A stretch of DNA of 14,413 nucleotides from an uncultured Blautia sp. (GTDB lineage: Bacteria; Bacillota; Clostridia; Lachnospirales; Lachnospiraceae). Below, in pieces: positions 7,809 through 14,410 of the stretch; the first letter of the stretch is position 1; each line of letters starts with the position of its first letter. A program made the translations under genes and the position numbers. The stretch covers positions 1 through 14,413 of the forward strand of contig NZ_CAKROJ010000054.1 in NCBI RefSeq assembly GCF_934372025.1, in the 5' to 3' direction. The notes under the pieces are model-generated. The model did not search any database. It was not told where the DNA came from and saw nothing but the letters and a program-made list of their open reading frames with translations.

Positions 7809-9455
7809 TTATAATTGAATTTCCTCTGTATACGCGTTATTTGACAGCGGATCTCTTTTTTCATAATCGAATAAAATAGAAGTACCGTCCTCAAACACTT
7901 CAATATGTGCAGTTCTGGAAACCTGATTATTCTTTCTGTAACTCCAGACAGCAGTCTCATAAATTTTCTGATCTGGTGCAAATGTCGGTCTCTTTTTCAG
8001 CTTTTCTCTCAGATAAAGATCATATACCATTCTCTGAGCTGCCATATTTACCGGCACTTCTGTTTTCTCCTTCAGAAATTCCAGCAGTATTTCATAACGA
8101 CGCATTCTGGAATGTGAGATTTCACTGTAACCCTTTTCTTCATAAAAGGATCCAAGTTTCTCATAAAAAGTAAAAGCATCCTCCGAAAATGGAATCAGAT
8201 AATCCAGTGTATGACCAAACTGGCCACTATTATAATACACTTCAACCATACTTTCCACCATTTTCAGTTTCAGCACTTCTTCATAGGTCAACCAGTTTGT
8301 TGAAAGCACCTCATAGGGTTCTTTTTCTTTGTGAACAATCCCATATCCTTCTGCTTCCTTCTGCATCAGAGATCCTTTCAGGACCTTCAGAAATCCCAGC
8401 TGAAGCTGATCCGGTTTCATGCGGTACACATCATTGAAGGAACGGTGAAATGTATCATAATCCTCGTACGGAAGACCGGCGATCAGATCCAGATGCTGAT
8501 GAATATTACGGAAACTGCGCACCTGTTCCACACATTTTTCAAGCTTATTCAAATCCATATGACGGTGAATTGCAAGAATTGTCTCAGGATTTGTAGACTG
8601 TACACCAATTTCCAGCTGAATCAACCCCGGTCGCATATGCGACATCAGATTCATTTCTTCATCACGAAGAAGATCTGCTGAAATTTCAAAGTGAAAATTT
8701 GTCACACCATTATCATGTTCCTGAATATATTTCCAGATTGTCATGGCATGTTCATGTTTACAGTTAAATGTCCTGTCAACAAACTTTACCTGCGGAACCC
8801 TGTGATCCAAAAAGAACTGTAATTCTTTTTTAACCAGTTCCAGATCACGAAAACGTAATTTTTTATCTATGGATGACAGGCAGTAACTGCAGGAAAAAGG
8901 GCATCCTCTGCTGCTCTCATAATAAATGATTCTGTTCTCAAAATCCTCCAGATTCTCATAAACAAAGGGAATCTGACTCAAATCCATCAATTCGCGCCAT
9001 CCATTATGATGAATGCCGTTCTCATTTCGATAGGCAATTCCCGGAATTTTCTCAAAACTTCCCTGGCCATCTATGTAAAATTCCAGAAGATCATGAAATG
9101 TTTTTTCACCCTCTCCTACCATAACTCCGGTTATCTCAGGCATTTCTGCCAGAAATTTTTCTGCATCATAAGAAATTTCCGGCCCGCCAGCCCAGAACTC
9201 TACCTTAGGAAGTATTTTGGCCAGATCCCGGACAAGTTCTTTTACAAAAGAAATATTCCAGATATAACAGGAAAAGCAGACAACGTCTGCTCCACTGCGA
9301 TAAATATCCCTGAGTATCTCGTCCCTGGGCTGATTGATCGTATATTCTCGAAGGAGAACCTGCTCATCATAATCTGAAGAATATGCTTTGAGATCATATA
9401 CTGCCAGATTTGAATGAATATATTTTGCGTTGCATGCTGCAAGTAAGACTTTCAT
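7809..9455 (-). CDS. B12-binding-domain radical SAM protein (DUF4080-like)
   Basis: 548 residues. The N-terminal 130 residues form a Rossmann-like cobalamin-binding type domain (MKVLLAACNAKYIHSNLAVY, then EFWAGGPEIS and VMVGEGE) without an obvious DxHxxG base-off motif. The radical SAM core follows (about 175-380), with its 4Fe-4S motif CPFSCSYC (C185, C189, C192). The C-terminal region of about 160 residues fits the DUF4080 extension. These enzymes cleave S-adenosylmethionine to a 5'-deoxyadenosyl radical; the members with this layout remain uncharacterised, and methylation or another radical modification is possible. The start is preceded by GGAAAGG at a rather long 12-base spacing, but the protein begins exactly as expected for the family. 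It is the third gene of the operon, 24 bp after thioredoxin, so thiol-based reduction of the enzyme or its substrate is plausible. Confidence 0.88.
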   Translation of the reverse strand: MKVLLAACNAKYIHSNLAVYDLKAYSSDYDEQVLLREYTINQPRDEILRDIYRSGADVVCFSCYIWNISFVKELVRDLAKILPKVEFWAGGPEISYDAEKFLAEMPEITGVMVGEGEKTFHDLLEFYIDGQGSFEKIPGIAYRNENGIHHNGWRELMDLSQIPFVYENLEDFENRIIYYESSRGCPFSCSYCLSSIDKKLRFRDLELVKKELQFFLDHRVPQVKFVDRTFNCKHEHAMTIWKYIQEHDNGVTNFHFEISADLLRDEEMNLMSHMRPGLIQLEIGVQSTNPETILAIHRHMDLNKLEKCVEQVRSFRNIHQHLDLIAGLPYEDYDTFHRSFNDVYRMKPDQLQLGFLKVLKGSLMQKEAEGYGIVHKEKEPYEVLSTNWLTYEEVLKLKMVESMVEVYYNSGQFGHTLDYLIPFSEDAFTFYEKLGSFYEEKGYSEISHSRMRRYEILLEFLKEKTEVPVNMAAQRMVYDLYLREKLKKRPTFAPDQKIYETAVWSYRKNNQVSRTAHIEVFEDGTSILFDYEKRDPLSNNAYTEEIQL

Positions 9456-9479
9456 GAATGTAGCAAACCTTTCCGTATA

Positions 9480-9779
9480 TTATTCATCCAGAAGTTTCTT
9501 TAAATCTTCTTTGGATGTCAGTCCTACAAGACGATGAATCTCCTGTCCACCTTTAAAAATCAGAAGTGTAGGTATATTCATAACTCTGAACTGCTGTGCA
9601 AGTCCCATTTCCTGATCAACATCAATTTTTCCAACGTTATATCCTTCCTCTGCCAGCGCTTCCACAATTGGTCCCTGACGCATGCATGGTCCGCACCATG
9701 TTGCCCAGAAATCGAGTAAAATCGGTTTCTCTGATTTTAATACTTCTTCAAAGTTCTGTGATGTGATTGTCTTTACCAT
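9480..9779 (-). CDS. trxA: Thioredoxin
   Basis: 99 residues, slightly shorter than the usual 104-110. It has the redox motif WCGPC (C29, C32) in DFWATWCGPC and the conserved cis-Pro loop NIPT (P70). The fold elements PILLDFWA, KIDVDQ and PTLLIFKGG are in order. It is a cytoplasmic disulfide reductase that would be recharged by the flavoprotein encoded 24 bp upstream in the same operon. AAAAGGAG lies about eight bases before the ATG. The residue after the second Cys is Met, where classical thioredoxins often have Lys or Arg, a common clostridial variant. The likely recipients are many; the downstream radical SAM gene is one candidate on context. Confidence 0.95.
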   Translation of the reverse strand: MVKTITSQNFEEVLKSEKPILLDFWATWCGPCMRQGPIVEALAEEGYNVGKIDVDQEMGLAQQFRVMNIPTLLIFKGGQEIHRLVGLTSKEDLKKLLDE

Positions 9780-9803
9780 AATAATCTCCTTTTCTGCTTA
9801 TTC

Positions 9804-10697
9804 TCATGAACGACGTACATATTTTCCTGCACTGATTCCAGCCATGCTTCCCTCGTATACCGCTTTTGAAACCTGAAGCAATCCTCCTGTACAATCCCCT
9901 GCTGCAAAAAGTCCTGGAATCGTTGTTTCCATTTCTGCATTGACCTTGATATTGCCTTTATCGGTCAGTTCGGCTCCCATCTGCCGTGCAATTTCTGCAC
10001 TTCCTGCAGTTCCAAGTGCTACAAACACTCCATCTGCCTGATAAAAAGAATCCTTCCCGGTTTCTTTTCCTGTTGCGGCAACATCGCTTTCCATGCGAAG
10101 TCCTGAAACCGTATCCTGGCCTTCAACAGACTGAATTTTCATCGTATTCACTGCAATGGAATGCTCTCTGGAAAACTCAGGCTCTTTGCCATTTGTATAA
10201 ATTGTCACAGATGGAGTTACATTACGCAGCTCCTCTGCCTCATGAAGCGCGAAATCACTGTTTCCGATCACTGCCACTTCACGGTTTCTGTAAAAGAAAG
10301 CATCGCAGACTGCACAATAACTGACTCCTCTTCCCTCAAACTCACGTATTCCCGGAATTCTCGGTGTTGTCCGCTTGCCTCCTGTTGCCAGAATCACACT
10401 AACTGCATCAAAATCCCCTGACGTTGTCTGAACTGTAAATGTATCAAATCCTGTGATTCCAAGTACCTGTGCATCAATTATACGAACTCCCAGTGCCTTT
10501 GCCTGTTCAATGCCTCTTTTATAAAGCTCGCTTCCGGAAATCGGCTGTTCCAGTCCATAATAATTCTCAATCTTATCTGCTTTAGCCAGTGCTCCGATCC
10601 CATTATTGATCACCAATGGTTTCAGATTACTCCTTGCAGTATATAATGCTGCAGAAATCCCGGCGGGACCTGCACCGATAATGATCACTTTTTCCAT
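9804..10697 (-). CDS. Thioredoxin reductase-like flavoprotein, NADPH motifs absent (possibly ferredoxin-linked)
   Basis: 297 residues, somewhat shorter than typical TrxB (310-320). It has an FAD dinucleotide motif GAGPAG (8-13), an FAD ATG motif (ILATGGKRT), the redox-active pair CAVC (C128, C131) and the C-terminal FAD motif AAGDC (265-269). In the central domain, where NADPH-dependent enzymes carry GxGxxA and HRRxxxR, this protein reads VIGNSDFA (143-150) and IYTNGKEPEFSRE (166-178); the arginines that bind the NADPH phosphate are missing. The C-terminal RQ of GDxxxxxxRQ is also replaced (GGLLQVSKA). Clostridia contain a known class of ferredoxin-dependent flavin thioredoxin reductases (FFTR) with this kind of loss, and that is the inferred type. 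It is the first gene of the operon, with SD-like GGGTGAT four bases before the ATG. Confidence 0.88.
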   Translation of the reverse strand: MEKVIIIGAGPAGISAALYTARSNLKPLVINNGIGALAKADKIENYYGLEQPISGSELYKRGIEQAKALGVRIIDAQVLGITGFDTFTVQTTSGDFDAVSVILATGGKRTTPRIPGIREFEGRGVSYCAVCDAFFYRNREVAVIGNSDFALHEAEELRNVTPSVTIYTNGKEPEFSREHSIAVNTMKIQSVEGQDTVSGLRMESDVAATGKETGKDSFYQADGVFVALGTAGSAEIARQMGAELTDKGNIKVNAEMETTIPGLFAAGDCTGGLLQVSKAVYEGSMAGISAGKYVRRS

Positions 10698-10746
10698 TTT
10701 ATCACCCGAATTTCTTATTAATCTATTCTGTGCAACTCATGTCTCT

Positions 10747-10775
10747 ATTATACTTGACTGTCGTTGTTTTCTCAA
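10747..10775 (-). promoter_or_regulatory. Sigma-A promoter of the thioredoxin/radical SAM operon
   Basis: On the minus strand, TTGAGA (plus-strand 10770-10775) and TATAAT (plus-strand 10747-10752) are separated by exactly 17 bp. Transcription would start near 10740 and leave a 40-odd-base leader carrying GGGTGAT before the ATG at 10697. No other convincing promoter was seen within the downstream genes, whose gaps are short, so this site probably drives all six. Confidence 0.8.
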
Positions 10776-10844
10776 GAGTCTTTGCCTGATATGGCTTCTC
10801 TGACATATTTTTTATCTTTTTCTTAAATTTTTTACTGTTTTTTC

Positions 10845-10896
10845 TGTAATTTTTGTTACAATTATGCTATATTTTTAATGTATTACGTTATATTAA
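10845..10896 (+). promoter_or_regulatory. Candidate promoter and operator region of the alcohol dehydrogenase gene
   Basis: An extended -10 box, TGCTATATT (10865-10873), lies about 75 bases before the ATG at 10947; the matching -35 position (10845-10850) has no good consensus. That position is covered by an inverted repeat, TGTAA-N6-TTACA (10845-10860). A second imperfect dyad, TTAATGTA-N6-TATATTAA, follows at 10875-10896 and contains another TATATT. The layout suits a regulated promoter, but short AT-rich dyads arise easily by chance and no known regulator site fits exactly. Confidence 0.35.
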
Positions 10897-10946
10897 ATAG
10901 AAAAAGATTTAATTATTCAGAACCATAACCAAGGAGTTTAATTAAC

Positions 10947-12131
10947 ATGAGAAATTTTGAATATTATTCACCTACAAAGGTGTTTTTTGGAAAGGATACC
11001 CATTTCAAAGCGGGCGAAATCTTAAAAGAATATGGATGTCGTAAAGCCCTCATACATTACGGAAGCGAAAGCGCTGTAAAATCCGGTCTGATCAATGATA
11101 TCTGCAAAAGTCTCACAGATGCCGGAATTGACTTTGTCACTTTAGGCGGTGTTGTCCCAAATCCACATCTTTCCAAGGTTCGTGAGGGAATTTCCCTCTG
11201 TCAGAAAGAACAGGTCGATTTTATTCTGGCAGTCGGAGGCGGAAGCGTTATCGATTCAGCCAAAGCAATTGGTTACGGTGTTGCCAATCCCTGGACGGAT
11301 GTCTGGAATTTCTTTCTGAAAACAGAAGTACCAACTGCCTGTCTCCCGATCGGTGCGATTCCGACCATTGCTGCATCCGGCAGTGAAATGAGCGGTTCCT
11401 GTGTTATTACAAACGAAGATGGTTGGCTGAAACGTGGCAGCACACGAAGCGATCTGTGCCGTCCTAAATTTACCCTCATGAATCCAAGACTCACCTATAC
11501 CCTTCCGGAATATCAGACAGAAAGTGGTTGTGTTGATATCCTTCTTCACACCATGGAGCGCTATTTTGTCAACATTGAAACAATGGAAATTACAGACAGT
11601 ATCAGCGAATCTCTGATGCAGACTGTTATCTATAATGCACGCATTCTGTTAAATGAGCCAGGCAATTATAATGCGCGGGCTGAGATCATGTGGGCCGGCA
11701 GCCTTTCTCACAACGATCTGACTGGCTGCGGAACCGGTGGCGGTGACTGGGCCTGTCATCAGCTTGAGCACGAACTGGGCGGACTTTACGATGTTACACA
11801 CGGTGCCGGACTTGCAGCCATCTGGGGAAGTTGGGCACGTTACGTATACGACGCTAATCCTGAACGTTTTGCTCAGTTTGCCACTAATATTTTTGACATT
11901 CCATGCTTTGCTGATTATGAGAGCACCGCACTTGCCGGCATCAATGCAATGGAAGACTTTTTCCGCTCGATTCATATGCCTACCAGTCTTCATGAACTGG
12001 GACTTGATCTGACGGACGAACAGATCCATGAACTGGCCTTCAAATGCAGTTTTGAAGATACACGTACTATTGGTGTTTTCAAACAGTTGAATATGAAAGA
12101 TATGGAAAAAATCTATACCATGGCAAGATAA
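10947..12131 (+). CDS. Iron-containing alcohol dehydrogenase (YqhD/BdhA type)
   Basis: 394 residues. The N-terminal nucleotide-binding domain has the family's GGGSVIDSAKAI (97-108) and ASGSEMSG (143-150). The C-terminal helical domain supplies the metal ligands D197, H201, H271 and H285, with H275 at the usual catalytic position; their spacing agrees with that of FucO (D196, H200, H263, H277, with H267). The protein should reduce aldehydes to alcohols in the cytoplasm, as the butanol dehydrogenase and YqhD enzymes do. Where NAD-preferring relatives carry an Asp near residue 39, this protein has YGSES, which favours NADPH; this is an inference. AAGGAG lies ten bases before the ATG. The gene is monocistronic: its own upstream region on one side, a terminator on the other. 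Candidate roles are fermentative redox balance or aldehyde detoxification. Confidence 0.93.
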   Translation: MRNFEYYSPTKVFFGKDTHFKAGEILKEYGCRKALIHYGSESAVKSGLINDICKSLTDAGIDFVTLGGVVPNPHLSKVREGISLCQKEQVDFILAVGGGSVIDSAKAIGYGVANPWTDVWNFFLKTEVPTACLPIGAIPTIAASGSEMSGSCVITNEDGWLKRGSTRSDLCRPKFTLMNPRLTYTLPEYQTESGCVDILLHTMERYFVNIETMEITDSISESLMQTVIYNARILLNEPGNYNARAEIMWAGSLSHNDLTGCGTGGGDWACHQLEHELGGLYDVTHGAGLAAIWGSWARYVYDANPERFAQFATNIFDIPCFADYESTALAGINAMEDFFRSIHMPTSLHELGLDLTDEQIHELAFKCSFEDTRTIGVFKQLNMKDMEKIYTMAR

Positions 12132-12170
12132 TTTTAACGGTATTATTATTTTTTCAGAATTTTAAACTTT

Positions 12171-12214
12171 AAAGGCAGATACCCGAAAGTTATAATCGGA
12201 GTTCTGCCTTTTTA
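12171..12214. terminator. Rho-independent terminator of the alcohol dehydrogenase gene (possibly bidirectional)
   Basis: The arms AAAGGCAGA (12171-12179) and TCTGCCTTT pair perfectly over 9 bp, and inside them CCGA and TCGG (12183-12186 and 12196-12199) can pair to extend the stem across a small internal loop. A T run follows the second arm on the plus strand. The same stem read on the minus strand is followed by a weaker TTTAAAGTTT stretch and could stop the convergent 3D-domain gene. Confidence 0.8.
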
Positions 12215-12221
12215 ATGTATC

Positions 12222-12243
12222 CAAGAATGCCTCGGCATTCTTG
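12222..12243. repeat. Perfect 22-bp palindromic element, copy A
   Basis: Arms CAAGAATGCC (12222-12231) and GGCATTCTTG (12234-12243) are perfect inverted repeats around a TC centre. It lies 14 bp beyond the stop of the 3D-domain gene and just past the alcohol dehydrogenase terminator. It has no T run on either strand, so it is not a standard terminator by itself. A close copy lies on the other side of the 3D gene (13355-13375; 18 of 21 positions identical). Confidence 0.7.
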
Positions 12244-12256
12244 CTGTGGGTGTATT

Positions 12257-13324
12257 TTATTTTAGCAGGTATACCTCAGTATCATAAGTACCTTTTGCCT
12301 CTCCCTCTGCATGAGTGGCAACATATATATCAATACGATTCTTCTTAATCGCACCTCCGCAATCCTCTGCCACATAAATCTGTCCGTTGATCACAACCTT
12401 GCTTCCATATGGAATTACCGATGGATCTACAGCAATCGTATGATTTGTCACCGCTGTGACTCCGGTAGACGTAATGCCATTAGCATATGGGCCGCAGCAA
12501 ATACTGCAAGGACAGTAATGTGTGATCTTGAACACTCCCAGATCCTGCAGATTTGCATCGGAAGACACTGCAACCGGTGTACCTATCTGCACGCCATTCT
12601 GCTCCGAAATCCCCGGTTCTACATCCTCCAGAGCATCAGCAAACACACCTTTGCCGCTTCCTTCATGAAGCGTTCCTGCATTTTCATTTTCGTCGACCGT
12701 ATCAGATTCATCTTCCGTTGTGTCTGAAAACTTCAGACAACTTGTCGGAATATACCCCTCTGTCTCAGTCCCATCTGCATCCTGATATGTAATACGGCTC
12801 CAAACTTGGTTAACTGTACCGGTCTGTTTCACTTCATCAAGTTCCAGTACTTCTCCAATTTCTTCACCGTCTTTTTTACTGGGATAATCAAGCACTGTCA
12901 CATCGCTCTTAACTTCAACTTCTGCATCAGCCGGCTGGATCTGATCTGTATCACTGATCATCTGATTCTGAATATACCCAATAATATTCTCTCCGTCCGC
13001 TTCACATGACACCTTACTCCATCCATTATCGCAAACGGCACTTCTCGTCAGTGTATCTCCTAATGTAAGATCTGTAAGCTTTTCACTGGTATCTCCTGGT
13101 TTTGCATAGATTCCTGCGCTTTTAGCCGTTACATACAACATATCCTGGACTGCTGCAACTCTGACAGCATTACCAGCGCCATCATCGGTCTCAAATTCCT
13201 GAAAAACCTTATTATCCTTTTTGTCCGCTGTTACTGCCTGATAATCCTGTACAGCGCCATAGGCTGCCGCTGTATGACATGTCAGCACAATTCCTGTCAA
13301 AACTGCACAAACCTTCTTTTTCAC
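12257..13324 (-). CDS. Secreted SH3-3D domain cell-wall enzyme (putative peptidoglycan hydrolase)
   Basis: 355 residues from a GTG start at 13324; GAGGTGA lies about six bases upstream and no ATG is available. A signal peptide (1-24, probable cleavage after AAAYGA) is followed by two bacterial SH3-like repeats (about 60-125 and 134-198, each with a terminal GYI motif), an acidic linker (about 200-245) and a C-terminal 3D domain (about 262-355). The three name-giving Asp residues are D300 (AVDP), D321 (AEDCG) and D332 (RIDIY). A Cys cluster, CPCSICC (271-277), plus C322 matches clostridial 3D proteins. The domain has the double-psi beta-barrel fold shared with MltA lytic transglycosylases and occurs in RpfB/YocH-type proteins. 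It acts outside the cell on wall glycan. The gene has its own promoter and diverges from the lysozyme gene. Confidence 0.9.
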   Translation of the reverse strand: MKKKVCAVLTGIVLTCHTAAAYGAVQDYQAVTADKKDNKVFQEFETDDGAGNAVRVAAVQDMLYVTAKSAGIYAKPGDTSEKLTDLTLGDTLTRSAVCDNGWSKVSCEADGENIIGYIQNQMISDTDQIQPADAEVEVKSDVTVLDYPSKKDGEEIGEVLELDEVKQTGTVNQVWSRITYQDADGTETEGYIPTSCLKFSDTTEDESDTVDENENAGTLHEGSGKGVFADALEDVEPGISEQNGVQIGTPVAVSSDANLQDLGVFKITHYCPCSICCGPYANGITSTGVTAVTNHTIAVDPSVIPYGSKVVINGQIYVAEDCGGAIKKNRIDIYVATHAEGEAKGTYDTEVYLLK

Positions 13325-13354
13325 AGGTTTTCACCTCGTCTCTATAACTTATTT

Positions 13355-13375
13355 AAGAATGCTTCTGCATTCATG
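13355..13375. repeat. Palindromic element, copy B, in the leader of the 3D-domain gene
   Basis: The core arms GAATGC (13357-13362) and GCATTC (13367-13372) enclose TTCT and would form a hairpin in the 5' leader of the 3D gene (transcription start near 13393, ribosome binding site near 13332-13338). The 21-bp element matches copy A at 12223-12243 in 18 positions; two of the three differences lie in or beside the loop, the third in an outer arm. It has no T run, so it is not a plain terminator. Confidence 0.6.
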
Positions 13376-13399
13376 TTTCCCCATCTCTTACTCGGGATT

Positions 13400-13428
13400 A
13401 TTTTAGCACAAGAATTAACGTATTTCAA
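13400..13428 (-). promoter_or_regulatory. Sigma-A promoter of the 3D-domain gene
   Basis: On the minus strand, TTGAAA (plus-strand 13423-13428) and TAAAAT (plus-strand 13400-13405) are separated by 17 bp, and TGC directly before the -10 box makes it an extended -10. The start near 13393 gives a leader of about 69 bases that contains palindrome copy B upstream of the ribosome binding site. Confidence 0.75.
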
Positions 13429-13479
13429 ATTTACACAGTTTTTTCATTAAAATTTAAGAATTTCTTTGTTGTTCTTTCC

Positions 13480-13508
13480 TTTTCAAAAATCTGTTTACAC
13501 GTTACAAT
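13480..13508 (+). promoter_or_regulatory. Candidate promoter of the lysozyme gene, giving a leaderless transcript
   Basis: TTTTCA (13480-13485) and TACAAT (13503-13508) are 17 bp apart. The expected transcription start is seven or eight bases after the -10 box, at 13515-13516, on top of the ATG at 13516. No Shine-Dalgarno sequence lies between the box and the ATG. If the real promoter lies farther upstream, the leader would still lack a ribosome binding site. Confidence 0.45.
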
Positions 13509-13515
13509 AAGAACT

Positions 13516-14193
13516 ATGAGAACACATAAGAAAAAAATCACAAATCCAAAACTTAACAAAAAAGAACTTCTTCAGAAACGGCAAAAACAGGTTTTTTTTC
13601 AGAAAGTGGCACTGTTTCTGCTAGGTCTCCTGCTTTTTGTTTCTGCAGTCATTGTCTTTTCTGTCCGTAAGCAAAAACAGACCTGGACAATCAATTCCAC
13701 TTGCGAATCTTACCGTGCAGATGTAGAACAGGCAGCCTCCACATATGGTATGGCAGATTACGTGAATCTGATCCTTGCACTTATGATGCAGGAAAGCTCC
13801 GGACAGGGAACTGATGTGATGCAGTCTTCTGAGGGTGCTTATAACACAAAATATCCTCAAACACCTAATGGGATCACTGATGTTGATTATTCTATCGCCT
13901 GTGGAATTCAGGAACTGAAATATTCCATGGAAAAGGCCGGTGTCACATCTCCTGATGATACTGCACATATCGAGCTTGCCCTTCAGGGGTACAATTTTGG
14001 TGCGGATCTTTATTTCAGCTATCTTGAAAAAAATGGCATTACTTCCTGGTCTGTTGAAAGTTCTGAATCTTTTGCCAAAATGGCCAGTGGAGAAACGCCT
14101 CGTTCCGAAGACGATCCTCTGTATGCTTCCGCAGGTCCCTGGGATTACGGAGATCAGCATTACCCAGAACATGTCCTGCGTTATTATCACTGA
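13516..14193 (+). CDS. Membrane-anchored CwlT-type lysozyme-like protein
   Basis: 225 residues. A very basic cytoplasmic N-terminus (1-29) and one membrane helix (31-50) precede an extracellular lysozyme-like domain (about 62-225). The domain shows the pattern of the muramidase half of CwlT/Tn916 Orf14: YVNLILALMMQESSGQG (83-99, with catalytic Glu E93), then DVMQSSEGAYNTKYP, PNGITDVDYSIACGIQEL and LALQGYNFG. The NlpC/P60 peptidase domain of CwlT is absent, so this is a muramidase-only version. It likely cleaves peptidoglycan glycan strands at the cell surface for growth or remodelling. The ATG has no Shine-Dalgarno sequence and no alternative start lies between it and the membrane helix. No conjugation genes are nearby, so I read it as a housekeeping relative. 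Confidence 0.9.
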   Translation: MRTHKKKITNPKLNKKELLQKRQKQVFFQKVALFLLGLLLFVSAVIVFSVRKQKQTWTINSTCESYRADVEQAASTYGMADYVNLILALMMQESSGQGTDVMQSSEGAYNTKYPQTPNGITDVDYSIACGIQELKYSMEKAGVTSPDDTAHIELALQGYNFGADLYFSYLEKNGITSWSVESSESFAKMASGETPRSEDDPLYASAGPWDYGDQHYPEHVLRYYH

Positions 14194-14267
14194 CAAAGCC
14201 CAAAATATGCTTAAATTATGCTTTTGAAACTTTTTTTAAAATTTTTTAATTTTTTTCAAAAAAACAT
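14194..14267 (+). other. AT-rich spacer after the lysozyme gene, weak terminator at best
   Basis: Short arms AAAGC and GCTTT around 14196-14226 are followed by runs of T (14231-14237, 14241-14248, 14250-14256). The five-base stem is too weak to call a terminator confidently, but no better stop signal exists before the tRNA promoter. Confidence 0.3.
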
Positions 14268-14296
14268 TTGACAACTACAATTATATCTGGTATTAT
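14268..14296 (+). promoter_or_regulatory. Consensus sigma-A promoter of tRNA-Gly
   Basis: A perfect -35 box TTGACA (14268-14273) and TATTAT (14291-14296) are 17 bp apart. Transcription should start near 14303, leaving a leader of about 35 bases before the tRNA. This is the strongest promoter in the window, as expected for a stable-RNA gene; further tRNAs may follow beyond the right edge. Confidence 0.9.
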
Positions 14297-14337
14297 ATGT
14301 CTTGTCGATGAGGAACACACTTCTTCACAAGGCACAT

Positions 14338-14410
14338 GCGATAGTGGCGTAGTTGGTAACGCGCGACCTTGCCAAGGTCGAGACCGCGGGTTCGAGCCCC
14401 GTCTATCGCT
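14338..14410 (+). tRNA. tRNA-Gly, anticodon GCC
   Basis: The acceptor stem GCGATAG (14338-14344) pairs perfectly with CTATCGC (14403-14409), with discriminator T at 14410. The anticodon stem CGACC/GGTCG encloses loop TTGCCAA, with anticodon GCC at 14371-14373. The T arm is GCGGG-TTCGAGC-CCCGT. The 3' CCA is not encoded (CTT follows), so it must be added by the CCA-adding enzyme. Confidence 0.97.

Noticed and set aside
10845..10860. GlnR/TnrA or Rex binding site upstream of the alcohol dehydrogenase
   Set aside because: The spacer is six rather than seven bases for GlnR, and the half-sites do not match the Rex TTGTTAA/TTAACAA pattern, so no regulator is named.
10698..10946. Riboswitch or small gene in the divergent spacer before the alcohol dehydrogenase
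   Set aside because: Only promoter elements and AT-rich sequence are visible; there is no conserved riboswitch core, terminator-like hairpin, or frame with a ribosome binding site.
13357..13372. Hairpin in the 3D gene leader as a transcription attenuator
   Set aside because: The six-base stem is not followed by a T run on the minus strand and no competing antiterminator stem was seen.
13621..14196. 191-codon open frame opposite the lysozyme gene
   Set aside because: It lies entirely antisense to a clear lysozyme-domain gene and has no recognisable motif or ribosome binding site; the same reasoning removes the antisense frames inside mutS2, the radical SAM gene, the alcohol dehydrogenase and the 3D gene.
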